A DNA stretch of 64,000 nt from CAZWSC01 sp964636385. Lineage in GTDB: Bacteria > Eisenbacteria > RBG-16-71-46 > CAIMUX01. The notes beneath the pieces are model-generated. The model saw nothing but the letters and a program-made list of their open reading frames with translations, was not told where the DNA came from and made no database searches. The stretch spans positions 17,375-81,374 of the forward strand of contig CAZWSC010000010.1 in assembly GCA_964636385.1 (NCBI GenBank), written 5' to 3'. The position numbers and the translations under genes were made by a program. Positions 46,752 to 56,300 of the stretch are shown here, piece after piece (within the stretch, counting starts at the first letter, position 1; each line of letters opens with the position of its first letter).

Positions 46752-48158
46752 TCAGGAGCGGATCCGGACCTTGTAGGTCAGCACGACCTCCTTGTCGGGC
46801 TCCACGTTCACGCGGAACTCCGCGGTGCGGGCATCCTTGCGGGTGTGCTCGTGGGTCGACTCCAGGATCCTCCAGTCTCCGTGGATGGTCTCCATCGCAA
46901 CCACCTCCACTGGGTCCTTCTCCTTCCTGTTGCGGATCTTGATCTCCACTGTCCGTTCGAAGACACGGTCCGAGATCCGGTCGACCCGGAGCTCATTGCG
47001 CTCGCCGACCACGTCGAAGGCGGTGCCAACACCCAGGCGCACCTTTTCGTTCCTCGGAGTGTGGTCGATCCGGTCCTCTCCCACGAACTGAAGATCACCG
47101 CGCGAGTCCTTCTTGTAGACGCGGACCTTCCCGCCCGGCAGCGGCATTCCGAGGCCGCGCTCCTTGCGGTTTTCGGTCTCCAGTATCACCCGGACCCGCC
47201 TGGGATCCCTCTGCCCGGCGTACTCATAGATCTTGACGACAGGCGTTGTCGCGGTCGGGAAGAGGGAGATCTGCTTGGTCTCACGGTCGGAGAGGGTGGT
47301 CGGGCGGTCCAGGGTGTACAGGTGGTACTCGAAGAATGACTCCTCCTCGAACCCCTTGGAGGGAGACATCGCCATCTCCATTGCCATCATCCTGTCCGGG
47401 CGCATGCGGGGGTCGGGCGTTATCCGCTGGACCTCCCCTGCGATGAGCTGGAGCCTGGCGTCGGGAAAGGTCGCGCCGGACCGGTTCTCCAGGGAGACCC
47501 ACGCGGAGAGATCCATCGACGTGTCGTCCTGGTTCGTCACCGCGACATACTCCGCGTGCCATGTCATCCCGCCGGTAAGGTAGGAGAGTTCGACAGGCAT
47601 CCTGCCGCCGCCCTTCGACTGAAGATCCCAGACCAGGGTCGGCCGTGTCCGCAGCCCCTCCGGCAGGGTGGGGAAGCGCATGTCCACGATCTGTCCCCGG
47701 TTGACCAGGGAGATCGCGCCATCCTCGTTCTGAAGGACCATGCTGCCTCCATCGTAGGAAAGCAGCCGGCCGGACTTCACGTCGCCCTCCTTCAGCACCG
47801 CTTCCACCGGCAGATCGAGGTAGCGCTGGAGGATCCTGTCGGGGCCTGCAAGATCGTACTGGTAGTTCTGTTCGAGGACCTGCAGATCCCCCCGAACAGC
47901 CTTCAGGTGAACCGAGGTGGGGTCGATCTGCGAGGGTACATCCACGATCTCAACAACGCCCCGGCCGTCGGGAACATCCACCGGACGCTGATCGCTCACG
48001 AGGGCAAGATCGGTGTTGTACACGGTTATGCGCAGCTTGCGCTCCTCGGCCACGGCTTCACCGGTCGTGAACGCTGCCGCAAATGTGAAGGCCATTCCGA
48101 TGATCGAGGCGAAGCCGGCAACGCGGCCTAACAGGCAGGTCGATTCGAGGTACATCAT
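46752..48158 (-). CDS. Exported DUF4139-family protein
   Basis: A 468-residue exported protein. The N-terminal hydrophobic segment (about residues 10-35) is a signal peptide. The body matches DUF4139: ITVYNTDLALVSDQRPVDVP and VVEIVDVPSQIDPTSVHLKA near the start, WDLQSKGGGRMPVELSYLTGGMTWHAEYV in the middle, and ERTVEIKIRNRKEKDPVEVVAME toward the end, with beta-rich sequence throughout. The family has no known biochemical role. The start at 48158 was chosen for the AGGAGG six bases upstream. It stands alone, 133 bases downstream of valS. Confidence 0.85.
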   Translation of the reverse strand: MMYLESTCLLGRVAGFASIIGMAFTFAAAFTTGEAVAEERKLRITVYNTDLALVSDQRPVDVPDGRGVVEIVDVPSQIDPTSVHLKAVRGDLQVLEQNYQYDLAGPDRILQRYLDLPVEAVLKEGDVKSGRLLSYDGGSMVLQNEDGAISLVNRGQIVDMRFPTLPEGLRTRPTLVWDLQSKGGGRMPVELSYLTGGMTWHAEYVAVTNQDDTSMDLSAWVSLENRSGATFPDARLQLIAGEVQRITPDPRMRPDRMMAMEMAMSPSKGFEEESFFEYHLYTLDRPTTLSDRETKQISLFPTATTPVVKIYEYAGQRDPRRVRVILETENRKERGLGMPLPGGKVRVYKKDSRGDLQFVGEDRIDHTPRNEKVRLGVGTAFDVVGERNELRVDRISDRVFERTVEIKIRNRKEKDPVEVVAMETIHGDWRILESTHEHTRKDARTAEFRVNVEPDKEVVLTYKVRIRS

Positions 48159-48291
48159 TGAGATCCTCCTATCGAGAAATCGGCTGTCGAGGCAGGGGCA
48201 CCGGCCTGTTACCCCGGACTGCATCGATCCATTCCATCCCTGAACAGAACAACTCACGAATCCTCTGCTGCGTGACCGGAGAAGCGCGCGC

Positions 48292-50886
48292 TTACGCCTC
48301 CCCCAGCTCAGTCTCCACGGTCACCGGCTGGTCCCCCGTCTCCTTCTCGTGAAGATCCAGGTTCTCAATGTGCAGCATTCTGCAGACATCCTCGAGAGGC
48401 CCGCGCAGCCCCTCCAGGATGGCGGCCGATGCCCCCACCCGCGCGCGGCGGACCGGGTTGCGCATGCTGACCTTTGCCTCGGACTTCGCGCGGCGGACAG
48501 CCTCAGCGACGGCCAGAACATGCTCGAACACCTCCGGATCCCGCGGGCGGGCAACCCCGTCCACCTCGGCCGGCAAAGGCCAGGGACTCTGGTGGATCGA
48601 GTCCTGCATGCCCGTGTCCGCCGAATAGACCCAGTGCCAGATCTCCTCCGTCACATATGGCAGGAACGGCGCGAACAGGCGAAGCAGAACGCGATGAACC
48701 AGCCGCAGGGTCGCAGCGGCGGAGACTCGGCCCGGAGTCTCCCCCTCCTCGTAGGTGCGGGCCTTGGCCAGCTCGAGGTAGTTGTCGCAGAAGACGCGCC
48801 AGAAGTACTCCTCCGTGACTGCCAGCGCCTGCGCATAGTCGAACGCCTCCAGCGCCTCTGTGGCGCGGGCCATCACGGGGCGGAGCTGATCCACCACCAG
48901 CCTGTCCGTCTCCACCGTGATCGCTTCGGGCGTCAGGATCGCCGGGTCGAGCCCCGAAAACTGCATGATCGAGAACTTGCCAGCGTTGAAGAGCTTCGTC
49001 ACGAGCCGCGTCCCGATCCGGAAGACCTGCTCGTCGTAGGCCGTGTCCACGCCCAGTCGGGCACGGGCGGCCCAGTATCGGACGCTGTCAGAACCGAACT
49101 CGTTAAGGAGGGGTTCGGGGGTCACGACGTTCCCGTGGCTCTTTGACATCTTCTTCCTGTCGGGGTCGAGGATCCAGCCACTGATGACAACGTGCCTCCA
49201 AGGGATCTCCCGCTCGTGCGTGTAGGCCTTCAGAATGGTGTAGAAGGCCCAGGTGCGGATGATCTCGTGGCTCTGCGGGCGGATATCCATCGGGAAGAGG
49301 CGCCCGTGCCTGTCGGGGTTCAGCTCCCACTGCGTTGCGATCTGCGGGGTGAGGGAGCTGGTGGCCCACGTGTCCAGGACATCGGGATCCCCGGTGAAGC
49401 CGTCCGGCCTGTCGCGTTGCTCCTCCACGTATCCCTGCGGAACCTGGTCCAGCGGATCGCAGGGAAGCTGATCCATCGACGGGGTGAGGACCTCGCTGTA
49501 GACCGGCTCGCCGTTCGAGTCGAGGCGGTACCAGACCGGGATCGGCACCCCGAAATAACGCTGCCGTGAGAGACACCAGTCCTGGTTCAGCCCCTCGACC
49601 CAGTGCTCGTACCGGATCCCCATGTGAGGCGGGTGCCACTTGATCTTCCGCCCCTGGGCGACGAGTTCCTCCTTCTTGTCCAGGATCTTCGCGAACCACT
49701 GGCGTGCGGGGATGAGCTCCAGGGGAAGATCCCCCTTCTCGAAGAACCGCACGGCGTGGGTGATCCCGGTGCGGGGTCGGTCGACGACCCCGTCAGTCTC
49801 CGCGGCGATCTCCATGATCCGCTTCTGAGCCTGCCTGACGCGCAGCCCGGCAAGTTCGGCGTGCACCCGGTTGGCCGTGTCAGGGTCAAGCGTGTCCCAC
49901 CCTGGCTGACCGTAGTTCACGGGGAGGATCCTGCCGTCCCTGCCGATGATCTGCCGCAGCGGCAGACCGTACGCGCGCCACCACTCGACGTCCATCTGAT
50001 CACCGAAGGTACAGACCATCAGGATCCCTGTCCCCTTCTCCGGATCCGCACTCTCGTCGGCCACGATCGGCACGGGGGCGCGGTAGAGGGGCGTCACTGC
50101 CCGCTTCCCGATCCACTTCCGGTAGCGCTCGTCCTCCGGATGCGCCAGCACGGCCACGCAGGCGCCGAGCAGTTCCGGGCGGGTAGTGGCGATGACCGCG
50201 TGCTCTCCGGTTCCCTCGATCTCGAAGCGGAGGTAGTTGTAGGCACCGGCGATCTCCCGGTCCGCAAGCTCGGCCTGGGCTATCGCGGTGCGGAAGTCGA
50301 CGTCCCAGAAGACAGGCCGGTCGTCCTGGTAGATCTCGCCCTGCTCCAGGAGCTTCAGGAAGCTGCGCTGCGAGATGATGCGGCAGTGACGATCGATCGT
50401 CGCGTACTCCTCGCTCCAGTCGTAGGAGAGGCCGAGATGTGACCAGAGATTCCGGAAAGCCTCCTCATCCTCGCGGGTCACGAGCCGGCACAACTCGATG
50501 AAGTTCGTCCGGCTGATCGGCGTGGGATCGCCCTTTCCGCCCCTCTGTGGCTTGAGCTGCGGGTCGTAGTGGAGATGAGGATCGCACCGCACGTTGAACA
50601 GGTTCTGGACGCGCCGCTCCGTGGGAAGGCCGTTGTCGTCCCAGCCGATCGGAAAGAAGATGTTCTTCCCGCGCATCCGCTGGTAGCGGACGATGAAATC
50701 CTGGTGAGAGTAGGAGAAGAGATGCCCGACATGGAGCGACCCGCTCACGGTTGGAGGGGGTGTGTCCACGACGAACGTCTCCTCGCGCCCTCTCGTGGGA
50801 TCCCAGGCGTAGATGCCGGCATCCTTCCATGCCTGACGCCACTTCGCTTCCGAATCTCGGGAGACGTACTTCTTGGGCAGATCCAT
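48292..50886 (-). CDS. valS: Valyl-tRNA synthetase
   Basis: An 864-residue class I synthetase. The HIGH box is HVGH (52-55) and the KMSKS loop is KKMSKSHGN near residue 580. The CP1 editing domain lies between (VIATTRPELLGACVAVLAHPED, GTGILMVCTFGDQMDVEWW), and the anticodon-binding domain follows. The C-terminus lacks the long coiled-coil arm seen in many bacterial enzymes and ends soon after the anticodon domain, like the shorter ValRS found in archaea and some bacteria. I found no T-box leader upstream. The ATG at 50886 follows GGAGGAG. Confidence 0.97.
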   Translation of the reverse strand: MDLPKKYVSRDSEAKWRQAWKDAGIYAWDPTRGREETFVVDTPPPTVSGSLHVGHLFSYSHQDFIVRYQRMRGKNIFFPIGWDDNGLPTERRVQNLFNVRCDPHLHYDPQLKPQRGGKGDPTPISRTNFIELCRLVTREDEEAFRNLWSHLGLSYDWSEEYATIDRHCRIISQRSFLKLLEQGEIYQDDRPVFWDVDFRTAIAQAELADREIAGAYNYLRFEIEGTGEHAVIATTRPELLGACVAVLAHPEDERYRKWIGKRAVTPLYRAPVPIVADESADPEKGTGILMVCTFGDQMDVEWWRAYGLPLRQIIGRDGRILPVNYGQPGWDTLDPDTANRVHAELAGLRVRQAQKRIMEIAAETDGVVDRPRTGITHAVRFFEKGDLPLELIPARQWFAKILDKKEELVAQGRKIKWHPPHMGIRYEHWVEGLNQDWCLSRQRYFGVPIPVWYRLDSNGEPVYSEVLTPSMDQLPCDPLDQVPQGYVEEQRDRPDGFTGDPDVLDTWATSSLTPQIATQWELNPDRHGRLFPMDIRPQSHEIIRTWAFYTILKAYTHEREIPWRHVVISGWILDPDRKKMSKSHGNVVTPEPLLNEFGSDSVRYWAARARLGVDTAYDEQVFRIGTRLVTKLFNAGKFSIMQFSGLDPAILTPEAITVETDRLVVDQLRPVMARATEALEAFDYAQALAVTEEYFWRVFCDNYLELAKARTYEEGETPGRVSAAATLRLVHRVLLRLFAPFLPYVTEEIWHWVYSADTGMQDSIHQSPWPLPAEVDGVARPRDPEVFEHVLAVAEAVRRAKSEAKVSMRNPVRRARVGASAAILEGLRGPLEDVCRMLHIENLDLHEKETGDQPVTVETELGEA

Positions 50887-51011
50887 TCAACTCCTCCAGG
50901 GTTGTCGGCCCGGGCCTGCTCCCGGGGTCTGTCGACGATGTCATACCCAGCCTGGTCGGCGGGCTGTTCCGGCCTGATCATGAGCCGGAGAGGGGACAGT
51001 CTAGCAGAAGG

Positions 51012-51380
51012 TCACAACCCCTGCATGCTTCCCTTCAGGGCTTCCCTCACCTTCTGTCTCAGTTCGGTCGTGTCGGAACTCTTGATCACATAGCTGTCCG
51101 CGCCCCAGCTCAGGAAGTTGTCCCTGTAGGAGTCGTAGGCGCTGTTGATGATCACCGGCAGCCTGTTGTCCCGGCCCAGGATTCTCTCGAGCGCATGCAG
51201 ACCGTCCATGCCGGGCATCCTGACATCCAGGACGACGAGGTCGAACCTCCCGCGGTCAAGCAGCTCAAGCGCCTCTCCGGCATCGCCGGCGGTCTCGACC
51301 TCGTACCCCTCGTTCTCGAACTCGGCCTTGTAGAGGAGCCGCAGGTGCTCCTCATCGTCAACTATCAGCAACCTCTTCAC
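51012..51380 (-). CDS. Single-domain response regulator
   Basis: A 122-residue receiver domain without an output domain (CheY/Spo0F type). It has the acidic pair at 8-9, the phosphoacceptor Asp52 in LVVLDVRMPG and the conserved lysine in YVIKSSD near 103. The start ATG overlaps the stop of the sensor kinase gene, so the pair is co-translated. The output must be through protein interaction, or it is an intermediate in a phosphorelay. Confidence 0.93.
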   Translation of the reverse strand: MKRLLIVDDEEHLRLLYKAEFENEGYEVETAGDAGEALELLDRGRFDLVVLDVRMPGMDGLHALERILGRDNRLPVIINSAYDSYRDNFLSWGADSYVIKSSDTTELRQKVREALKGSMQGL

Positions 51381-53596
51381 TGCCTTTCCTCCCTCACCTG
51401 CCGGGAGACCGGCAACGTGACGTGGAACACGGCGCCCCGGTCCCTGCCACCGTCCAGCCTGATGCTTCCGTCGTGGTTGCTGATGATCTGGCTGCTGATC
51501 GCAAGTCCAAGGCCCGAGCCTGTGCTCTTCGTGGTGTAGAAGGGGTTGAAGAGTTTCTCCGCCTCCCGCTCATCGATCCCGATGCCGGTGTCGCCAACGG
51601 TGATCGTCACGGAAGACTCATCCGCCTTCGTTGCGACTGTCAACGTGCCGCCCCCGGGCATCGCCTCGCAGGCGTTTCGGAACAGGTTCAGCAGAACCTG
51701 CCGTATCTGGTCGCGGTCCAGTTCGACCTCGGGCACGTCCCCGTTCAGTTCCTCGACAACGCTGACCTTCCCCCTGGCTATCTCCCCGCCGATCATGTGC
51801 AGGCATTCGCGAACAAGCCTGTTGGGATCGGTCAGGCGGAATCCCGGCGGACTGGCACGGAGGAATGTGAGCGTGTCGTTGAGATACCTCTCCAGCCTCT
51901 CCACTTCCTCTAGGATGATCCTGACCTTCTCGCCTCGCCCGTCTCCGTCCCCGAGGTCCCGGCTGAGTGAGCGGGCGAACCCTCCGATCGACACAAGCGG
52001 ATTGCGGATTTCGTGGGCCACCTCGGCGGCCACCTGGCCAACCGCCGACAGCCTCTCCGCCCTGACCAGCCTGTCGCGGTTCTCCTCAAGCTCCCGATAC
52101 GCACGCCCCAGCTCGGCCACCCTGGCCTCAAGGCTCGAGTAGAGACGGTTGCGCTCGACAACCTGGCTGGCGAGGTTGGCAAAGACCTGGAGCATCCTGA
52201 ACGACTCCTCCCTCACGGGCGCACCGTTGATGAGGTTGTCGGCCAGCAGCAGACCCACCGTCCCCTGTTCGCACACCATCGGGACTATGGCCATGGTATC
52301 CGTGCCGAGAGCCTCGGCCAAACACCCCGGAAGCCCTCCCCGCCTGACGCCGTCTTTGAGATTCATCGCCGTTCTCTCGTAAACGCATCGGACAAGGGGA
52401 TTCCCTGCATCGCTAAGTGGTATCCGGATGGATCGGACCACCCTGTTCACCTGGAAGTCGCGACCGCCCACTCCGCTTCTGTAGCCGGCAAGGAGCTCGC
52501 GCAGGCTTTCGTTCTTCTCCTCGAGGTAGCGCCAGATCATCCCTGCCTCTTCGGCATTCGACGGACCCATGGCGTACTCACCCGCGAGGTGCCCGCTCTC
52601 CTCGTCCACAAAGAGTATGAAGGCGCGGTTGAAGCCGAGACCCTGCGAGGCGGTCACCCCGACAAGGATGATCCCGAGCAGCTCGGCCAGGTCGTTCGAG
52701 GAGAGAAGGGCCTCGCTGATCTCGTTGACCATCGAGAGCTCCACGACCCGTTGCTGCAGGGATCTCTGAAGCTGGATCCTCTCTGTGATGTCCTGAAGAG
52801 TCGCGAAGACCCTGACCGGCCTGCCGTCGATCCGTTCGATGACTCCAATTGTATGAACGTGGATGACCACCCCGTCCTTCCGGATCAGGCGATACTCATT
52901 CGGCGTAAGCTCGGGCCTTCCGGATTCCAGGCAGCCGTTCAGCCACGCCGTGACGCGCTCCAGGTCATCCGGATGGTGGATCTCGGCATTGACCCGCGCA
53001 TAGTCGATCTTCTCCGACCTGTCATACCCCAGCAGATCATGCAGTGCATATGACCACGTCACCTGGCCGGTCTCCAGATCCCACGTGAAGTCGCCACTTC
53101 TCGCCAGGTGCTGGGCGGCGATGAGCCTGCGCTCGCTTTCCCGGAGCGCCTCCTCCGCCTGCTTCCGCTCGGTGATGTCAAGGATGTTGGCAATCACCTC
53201 CAGCTTGTTCAATGGAGACACCCTCGCCTCGAAGAACAGCCTGCCGGCACCCAAAGGGAGTTCGTACTCCACCGTCTGCATGGATCCGGTGTCGAGAGCC
53301 TCGCGGATGCAGCTCATGATGCGGCCCGCCGTCACGTCAGGCAGAAGCTCGGTGATCTTCCTCCCCAGGAGTTCCCTCTTCGGGCGGTAGAGTTGTTCCT
53401 CGGAACTGGAGAGGATGTCCAGGTAGACCCCGTCCCTGTTGGTCCGGATTACCAGGCTTGGTATGACGGCCAGTACGGAGCGGTAGTAATCCTCGGCCCG
53501 GCACAGCGTCGCCTCATCGGGCTCCGGATCGGACCCGGCCTGGTAAGGCTCCCTCATCCGCTCCTTCACCTCATCCCGGGCAGGCTTGTCGGACAT
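51377..53596 (-). CDS. PAS-PAS-GAF sensor histidine kinase
   Basis: A 739-residue soluble kinase. Two PAS domains lie at about residues 40-150 and 155-285 (each closing with an IT-ER element), and a GAF domain at about 310-470. The HisKA helix carries the phosphorylated His in AAEVAHEIRNPLVSIGG, followed by a HATPase domain (NLFRNACEAMPGGG, VGDTGIGID, STGSGLGLAISSQII). There is no membrane segment, so it senses a cytoplasmic signal. The ATG at 53596 was preferred to an earlier GTG because AGGTGG precedes it. It is coupled to the response regulator. Confidence 0.92.
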   Translation of the reverse strand: MSDKPARDEVKERMREPYQAGSDPEPDEATLCRAEDYYRSVLAVIPSLVIRTNRDGVYLDILSSSEEQLYRPKRELLGRKITELLPDVTAGRIMSCIREALDTGSMQTVEYELPLGAGRLFFEARVSPLNKLEVIANILDITERKQAEEALRESERRLIAAQHLARSGDFTWDLETGQVTWSYALHDLLGYDRSEKIDYARVNAEIHHPDDLERVTAWLNGCLESGRPELTPNEYRLIRKDGVVIHVHTIGVIERIDGRPVRVFATLQDITERIQLQRSLQQRVVELSMVNEISEALLSSNDLAELLGIILVGVTASQGLGFNRAFILFVDEESGHLAGEYAMGPSNAEEAGMIWRYLEEKNESLRELLAGYRSGVGGRDFQVNRVVRSIRIPLSDAGNPLVRCVYERTAMNLKDGVRRGGLPGCLAEALGTDTMAIVPMVCEQGTVGLLLADNLINGAPVREESFRMLQVFANLASQVVERNRLYSSLEARVAELGRAYRELEENRDRLVRAERLSAVGQVAAEVAHEIRNPLVSIGGFARSLSRDLGDGDGRGEKVRIILEEVERLERYLNDTLTFLRASPPGFRLTDPNRLVRECLHMIGGEIARGKVSVVEELNGDVPEVELDRDQIRQVLLNLFRNACEAMPGGGTLTVATKADESSVTITVGDTGIGIDEREAEKLFNPFYTTKSTGSGLGLAISSQIISNHDGSIRLDGGRDRGAVFHVTLPVSRQVREERQ

Positions 53597-53746
53597 TGTT
53601 GCCACCTGTCATGTGGTATGTGGCCTCGTTTCCCGCAGCGATCTGTAGTATGACCAGATGCATGCGCCAAGAGGCTAGTCCTTTCCCTTCCGGACCTCAA
53701 ACGTCATCTCTTGTGGGCCTGGATCCTGCGTGCCGCGCCGGCCACT

Positions 53747-55144
53747 TCACCCGAAGGTCACCCGGAAGACGGCAGCGTTCCTCAGGAACCCGGGAGCCCG
53801 CGGTTCACGCCCCGCACCGATACGCCTTCCACGCTGCAGTTCCCATTCCAGGACCCACATGTGGTCAAGCCTCAGCATCAGGGCCACCCCCCAGGTAACG
53901 CGCATCTCGCGGTTCCCGCTGAAGATCCCGTGAACCTGCTCAACACGCCACGCCCTGCCCTGAAGCCTGCCCGGCGGAGACCAGACACCGGTGAAGAGCG
54001 ACCGGGCGTCAGCACCCATCGTGAGGCCCAGCGGATACCCGCGGTAGAAGTGGGAGCGACCGTAGACGGTGTGGCGGTCATACCACCTGTTGGGAACCCC
54101 GGTGTGCGTCTCCGCGAAGTCCGCACGCACGGTCCAGTCGTACCAGCGCACGCCGGCACCGAAGTTCCTGCCCACTGCACTCGGAATGGGCGGATTCAGG
54201 AAGTCCTCGCCGCCGTACTCCCAGAACCCATCCAGCCCCTGCAGTCCCGGCAGGAGACCTTCGACCCAGGGGATGCGGGCCCGAAGCATGAGCGACGCCC
54301 GCTGGTCGCTGTCCGAGGGGGGGCGGTCGCCCCTGAGGTTCTCGTTCATGCCCCACAGGATGTCCCAGATTCCTCGAAGGGTGAGTCTGCCTGTGATCCC
54401 GTCTCCTCCAAAAAGCGCAGTGCGGTGGGCAGCGACCTCGAACCAGCCTGTCGGAACCCAAACAAGGGATTGCCCCATGAGAAGCGGGTTCGGAATCCCG
54501 CGGTCAGGATCGTCCGGGAACACACGATCAGGATCGTCCAGGTAGGCGAGAAAGGCATCGCCACGCCAGTGTCCCGCAGCACGCAACGGTCCGGGCAGCC
54601 GAAGAGGCCTTGTGGTCGATCCCTGCACCGACCAGAGGGGAGGCGCAGAGCGGCCCATCAGAAGCCCCCCCTGGATGCCGTCTCCCCAGCGTACCGGCAT
54701 CCGGCCCACGGCAGCCCGATACCGCCCCCCTTCCGCACTCAGCTCGAGGCACTGCAGCCTCCCCTTCCAGGGGCCGCCGCTCTGCGCAGTGAAGAGCAGC
54801 TCGGTGGATGCCCCGAAACCCCGCCCGAGATCCAGAGATGCGCCACCCTGCAGGCCGGCGAGGGGGGCACCCGGCAGGAGGATCCCATCCTCCTCGGCCC
54901 AGACCGGCGGCCGGCCATCCCGGCCTGCACTGGTGCGTGCAGCCAGGATGAAGCCCTGCACGGGGAGAAGACTTACCCGGGATTCGGCAGCAGTCTCCCT
55001 GCGGGAAGGTCCGATGGAGCGGAGATCACGGGCCGGGTCCGTCCAGTGATCCCATCTGTACCTGGGAAGCTCGAGCGCGGATGACACCGTGGTAAGCGTA
55101 GTCAGCAGGCAGATCAGGACTGCTGGGAAGCGGTGCGCTGACAT
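53747..55144 (-). CDS. Wzi-like outer-membrane capsule assembly protein
   Basis: A 465-residue exported protein. The signal peptide covers about residues 1-23. The rest is an outer-membrane beta barrel of the Wzi/capsule-assembly type: long strands with alternating aromatics (GRMPVRWGDGIQGGLLMG, WVPTGWFEVAAHRTALFGG, VRWYDWTVRADFAETHTG, HTVYGRSHFYRGYPLGLTMG), ending in AVFRVTFG. Wzi-like proteins tether capsule to the cell surface. It lies 56 bases downstream of an oxidoreductase gene and the initiating glycosyltransferase, which supports a role in capsule or exopolysaccharide display. Confidence 0.75.
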   Translation of the reverse strand: MSAHRFPAVLICLLTTLTTVSSALELPRYRWDHWTDPARDLRSIGPSRRETAAESRVSLLPVQGFILAARTSAGRDGRPPVWAEEDGILLPGAPLAGLQGGASLDLGRGFGASTELLFTAQSGGPWKGRLQCLELSAEGGRYRAAVGRMPVRWGDGIQGGLLMGRSAPPLWSVQGSTTRPLRLPGPLRAAGHWRGDAFLAYLDDPDRVFPDDPDRGIPNPLLMGQSLVWVPTGWFEVAAHRTALFGGDGITGRLTLRGIWDILWGMNENLRGDRPPSDSDQRASLMLRARIPWVEGLLPGLQGLDGFWEYGGEDFLNPPIPSAVGRNFGAGVRWYDWTVRADFAETHTGVPNRWYDRHTVYGRSHFYRGYPLGLTMGADARSLFTGVWSPPGRLQGRAWRVEQVHGIFSGNREMRVTWGVALMLRLDHMWVLEWELQRGRRIGAGREPRAPGFLRNAAVFRVTFG

Positions 55145-55200
55145 CTGGACACCTCGCCGATAAACCCTGGCGGACCGGACGGGGAAGGGCGGAGCAGGGA

Positions 55201-56223
55201 TCAGACCCAGCTCGGGATGTCCTGGATCACCTCGATGTGACCGGAGTTGGACAGGGACCGTTCGGCTGCCTCCAGCACGCGAACCACCTGCAACCCACCC
55301 TCCGCGTTGCTGCGGGGGGGATGACCGTCCCGGACGGATACCAGAAAGTCGTGAACCTCCGCCCTGAGCGGTTCGTAGTTCTCGAGCTTCGGCGATACGA
55401 TGTCGCCGGTCCGGTAAGACAGCTGGTACTCGCCGAACGAATCCGGATCCTTGAAGCTGACACCCTTGTCGAAGATCTTGACCTGTTCCAGGTGCTCGGT
55501 GTCGTCGTACACCAGCATCTTGCTGGAGCCCACGATCGTGGTCCGGCGCAGTTTGGACGGCGACAGCCAGGAAACCTGGACGTGCGCGATCGCCCCACTG
55601 GCGAAGCGCATGAAGACGAATGCCACGTCCGGAATCCCGTCCTGCACGAAGTCCTTTCCCGTCGCAAGAACCTCAACCGGAGCCTCCCCCAGCCAGTGCA
55701 TGATCATCGACAGATCGTGCGGAGCCAGATCCCAGATTACGCTGATGTCCTTCTGATGAAGCCCAAGGTTCACCCGGGTCGAGCTTATGTAGAAGACACT
55801 TCCCAGCTCTCCGCGCTCCAGAACCTCCCTGATCTTGACCACCGGAGGGCTGTACAGAAAGGTGTGCCCCACGCCGAGGATCACCTTACGCTCCTCGGCA
55901 AGACCGATCAGCTCGACAGCCTGATCGGAAGAACTGGTGAAGGGCTTCTCCACGAAGACGTGCTTCCCCCGCAGTATTGCATCCCTGGCCTGCCCGAAGT
56001 GGCAGGACGGGGGTGTGGCTATCATGACTGCATCGAGGCCGGGAGCCGCAAGGAGATCATCGTACCGCGTGTACAACTCGGCGGCCGGATAGCGCAGCTT
56101 CAGCGTTTCGAGCTTGCGTGCGTCCTTGTCGCACAGCGACAACCTGGTGCAGAGGCGGTTCTCGCTCAGGTTCCTGACAAGGTTCGGACCCCAGTATCCA
56201 CACCCGACAACTCCTACATGCAT
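55201..56223 (-). CDS. Gfo/Idh/MocA-family oxidoreductase (sugar-nucleotide type)
   Basis: A 340-residue NAD(P)-dependent oxidoreductase. The Rossmann motif is VGVVGCGYWGPNLVRNL, and EKPFTSSSDQAVELI holds the catalytic-lysine region. VGHTFLYSPPVVKI and DLAPHDLSMIMHW, with its conserved His, follow. It resembles WlbA/WbpB-type enzymes that oxidise UDP-sugars at C3 during amino-sugar synthesis, and its position between the initiating transferase and the Wzi-like protein supports that use. Substrate is not certain. Confidence 0.88.
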   Translation of the reverse strand: MHVGVVGCGYWGPNLVRNLSENRLCTRLSLCDKDARKLETLKLRYPAAELYTRYDDLLAAPGLDAVMIATPPSCHFGQARDAILRGKHVFVEKPFTSSSDQAVELIGLAEERKVILGVGHTFLYSPPVVKIREVLERGELGSVFYISSTRVNLGLHQKDISVIWDLAPHDLSMIMHWLGEAPVEVLATGKDFVQDGIPDVAFVFMRFASGAIAHVQVSWLSPSKLRRTTIVGSSKMLVYDDTEHLEQVKIFDKGVSFKDPDSFGEYQLSYRTGDIVSPKLENYEPLRAEVHDFLVSVRDGHPPRSNAEGGLQVVRVLEAAERSLSNSGHIEVIQDIPSWV

Positions 56224-56300
56224 TCAGAACCCCCCTCTGCAGTCCTGTGTCGGCCGGGCCTGTCCGGGCTGATCCGGATCGGCGTCCGGACCACTCCGTC

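Noticed and set aside
50887..51011. T-box leader before valS
   Set aside because: No T-box core motif or terminator/antiterminator pair is visible in the short gap.
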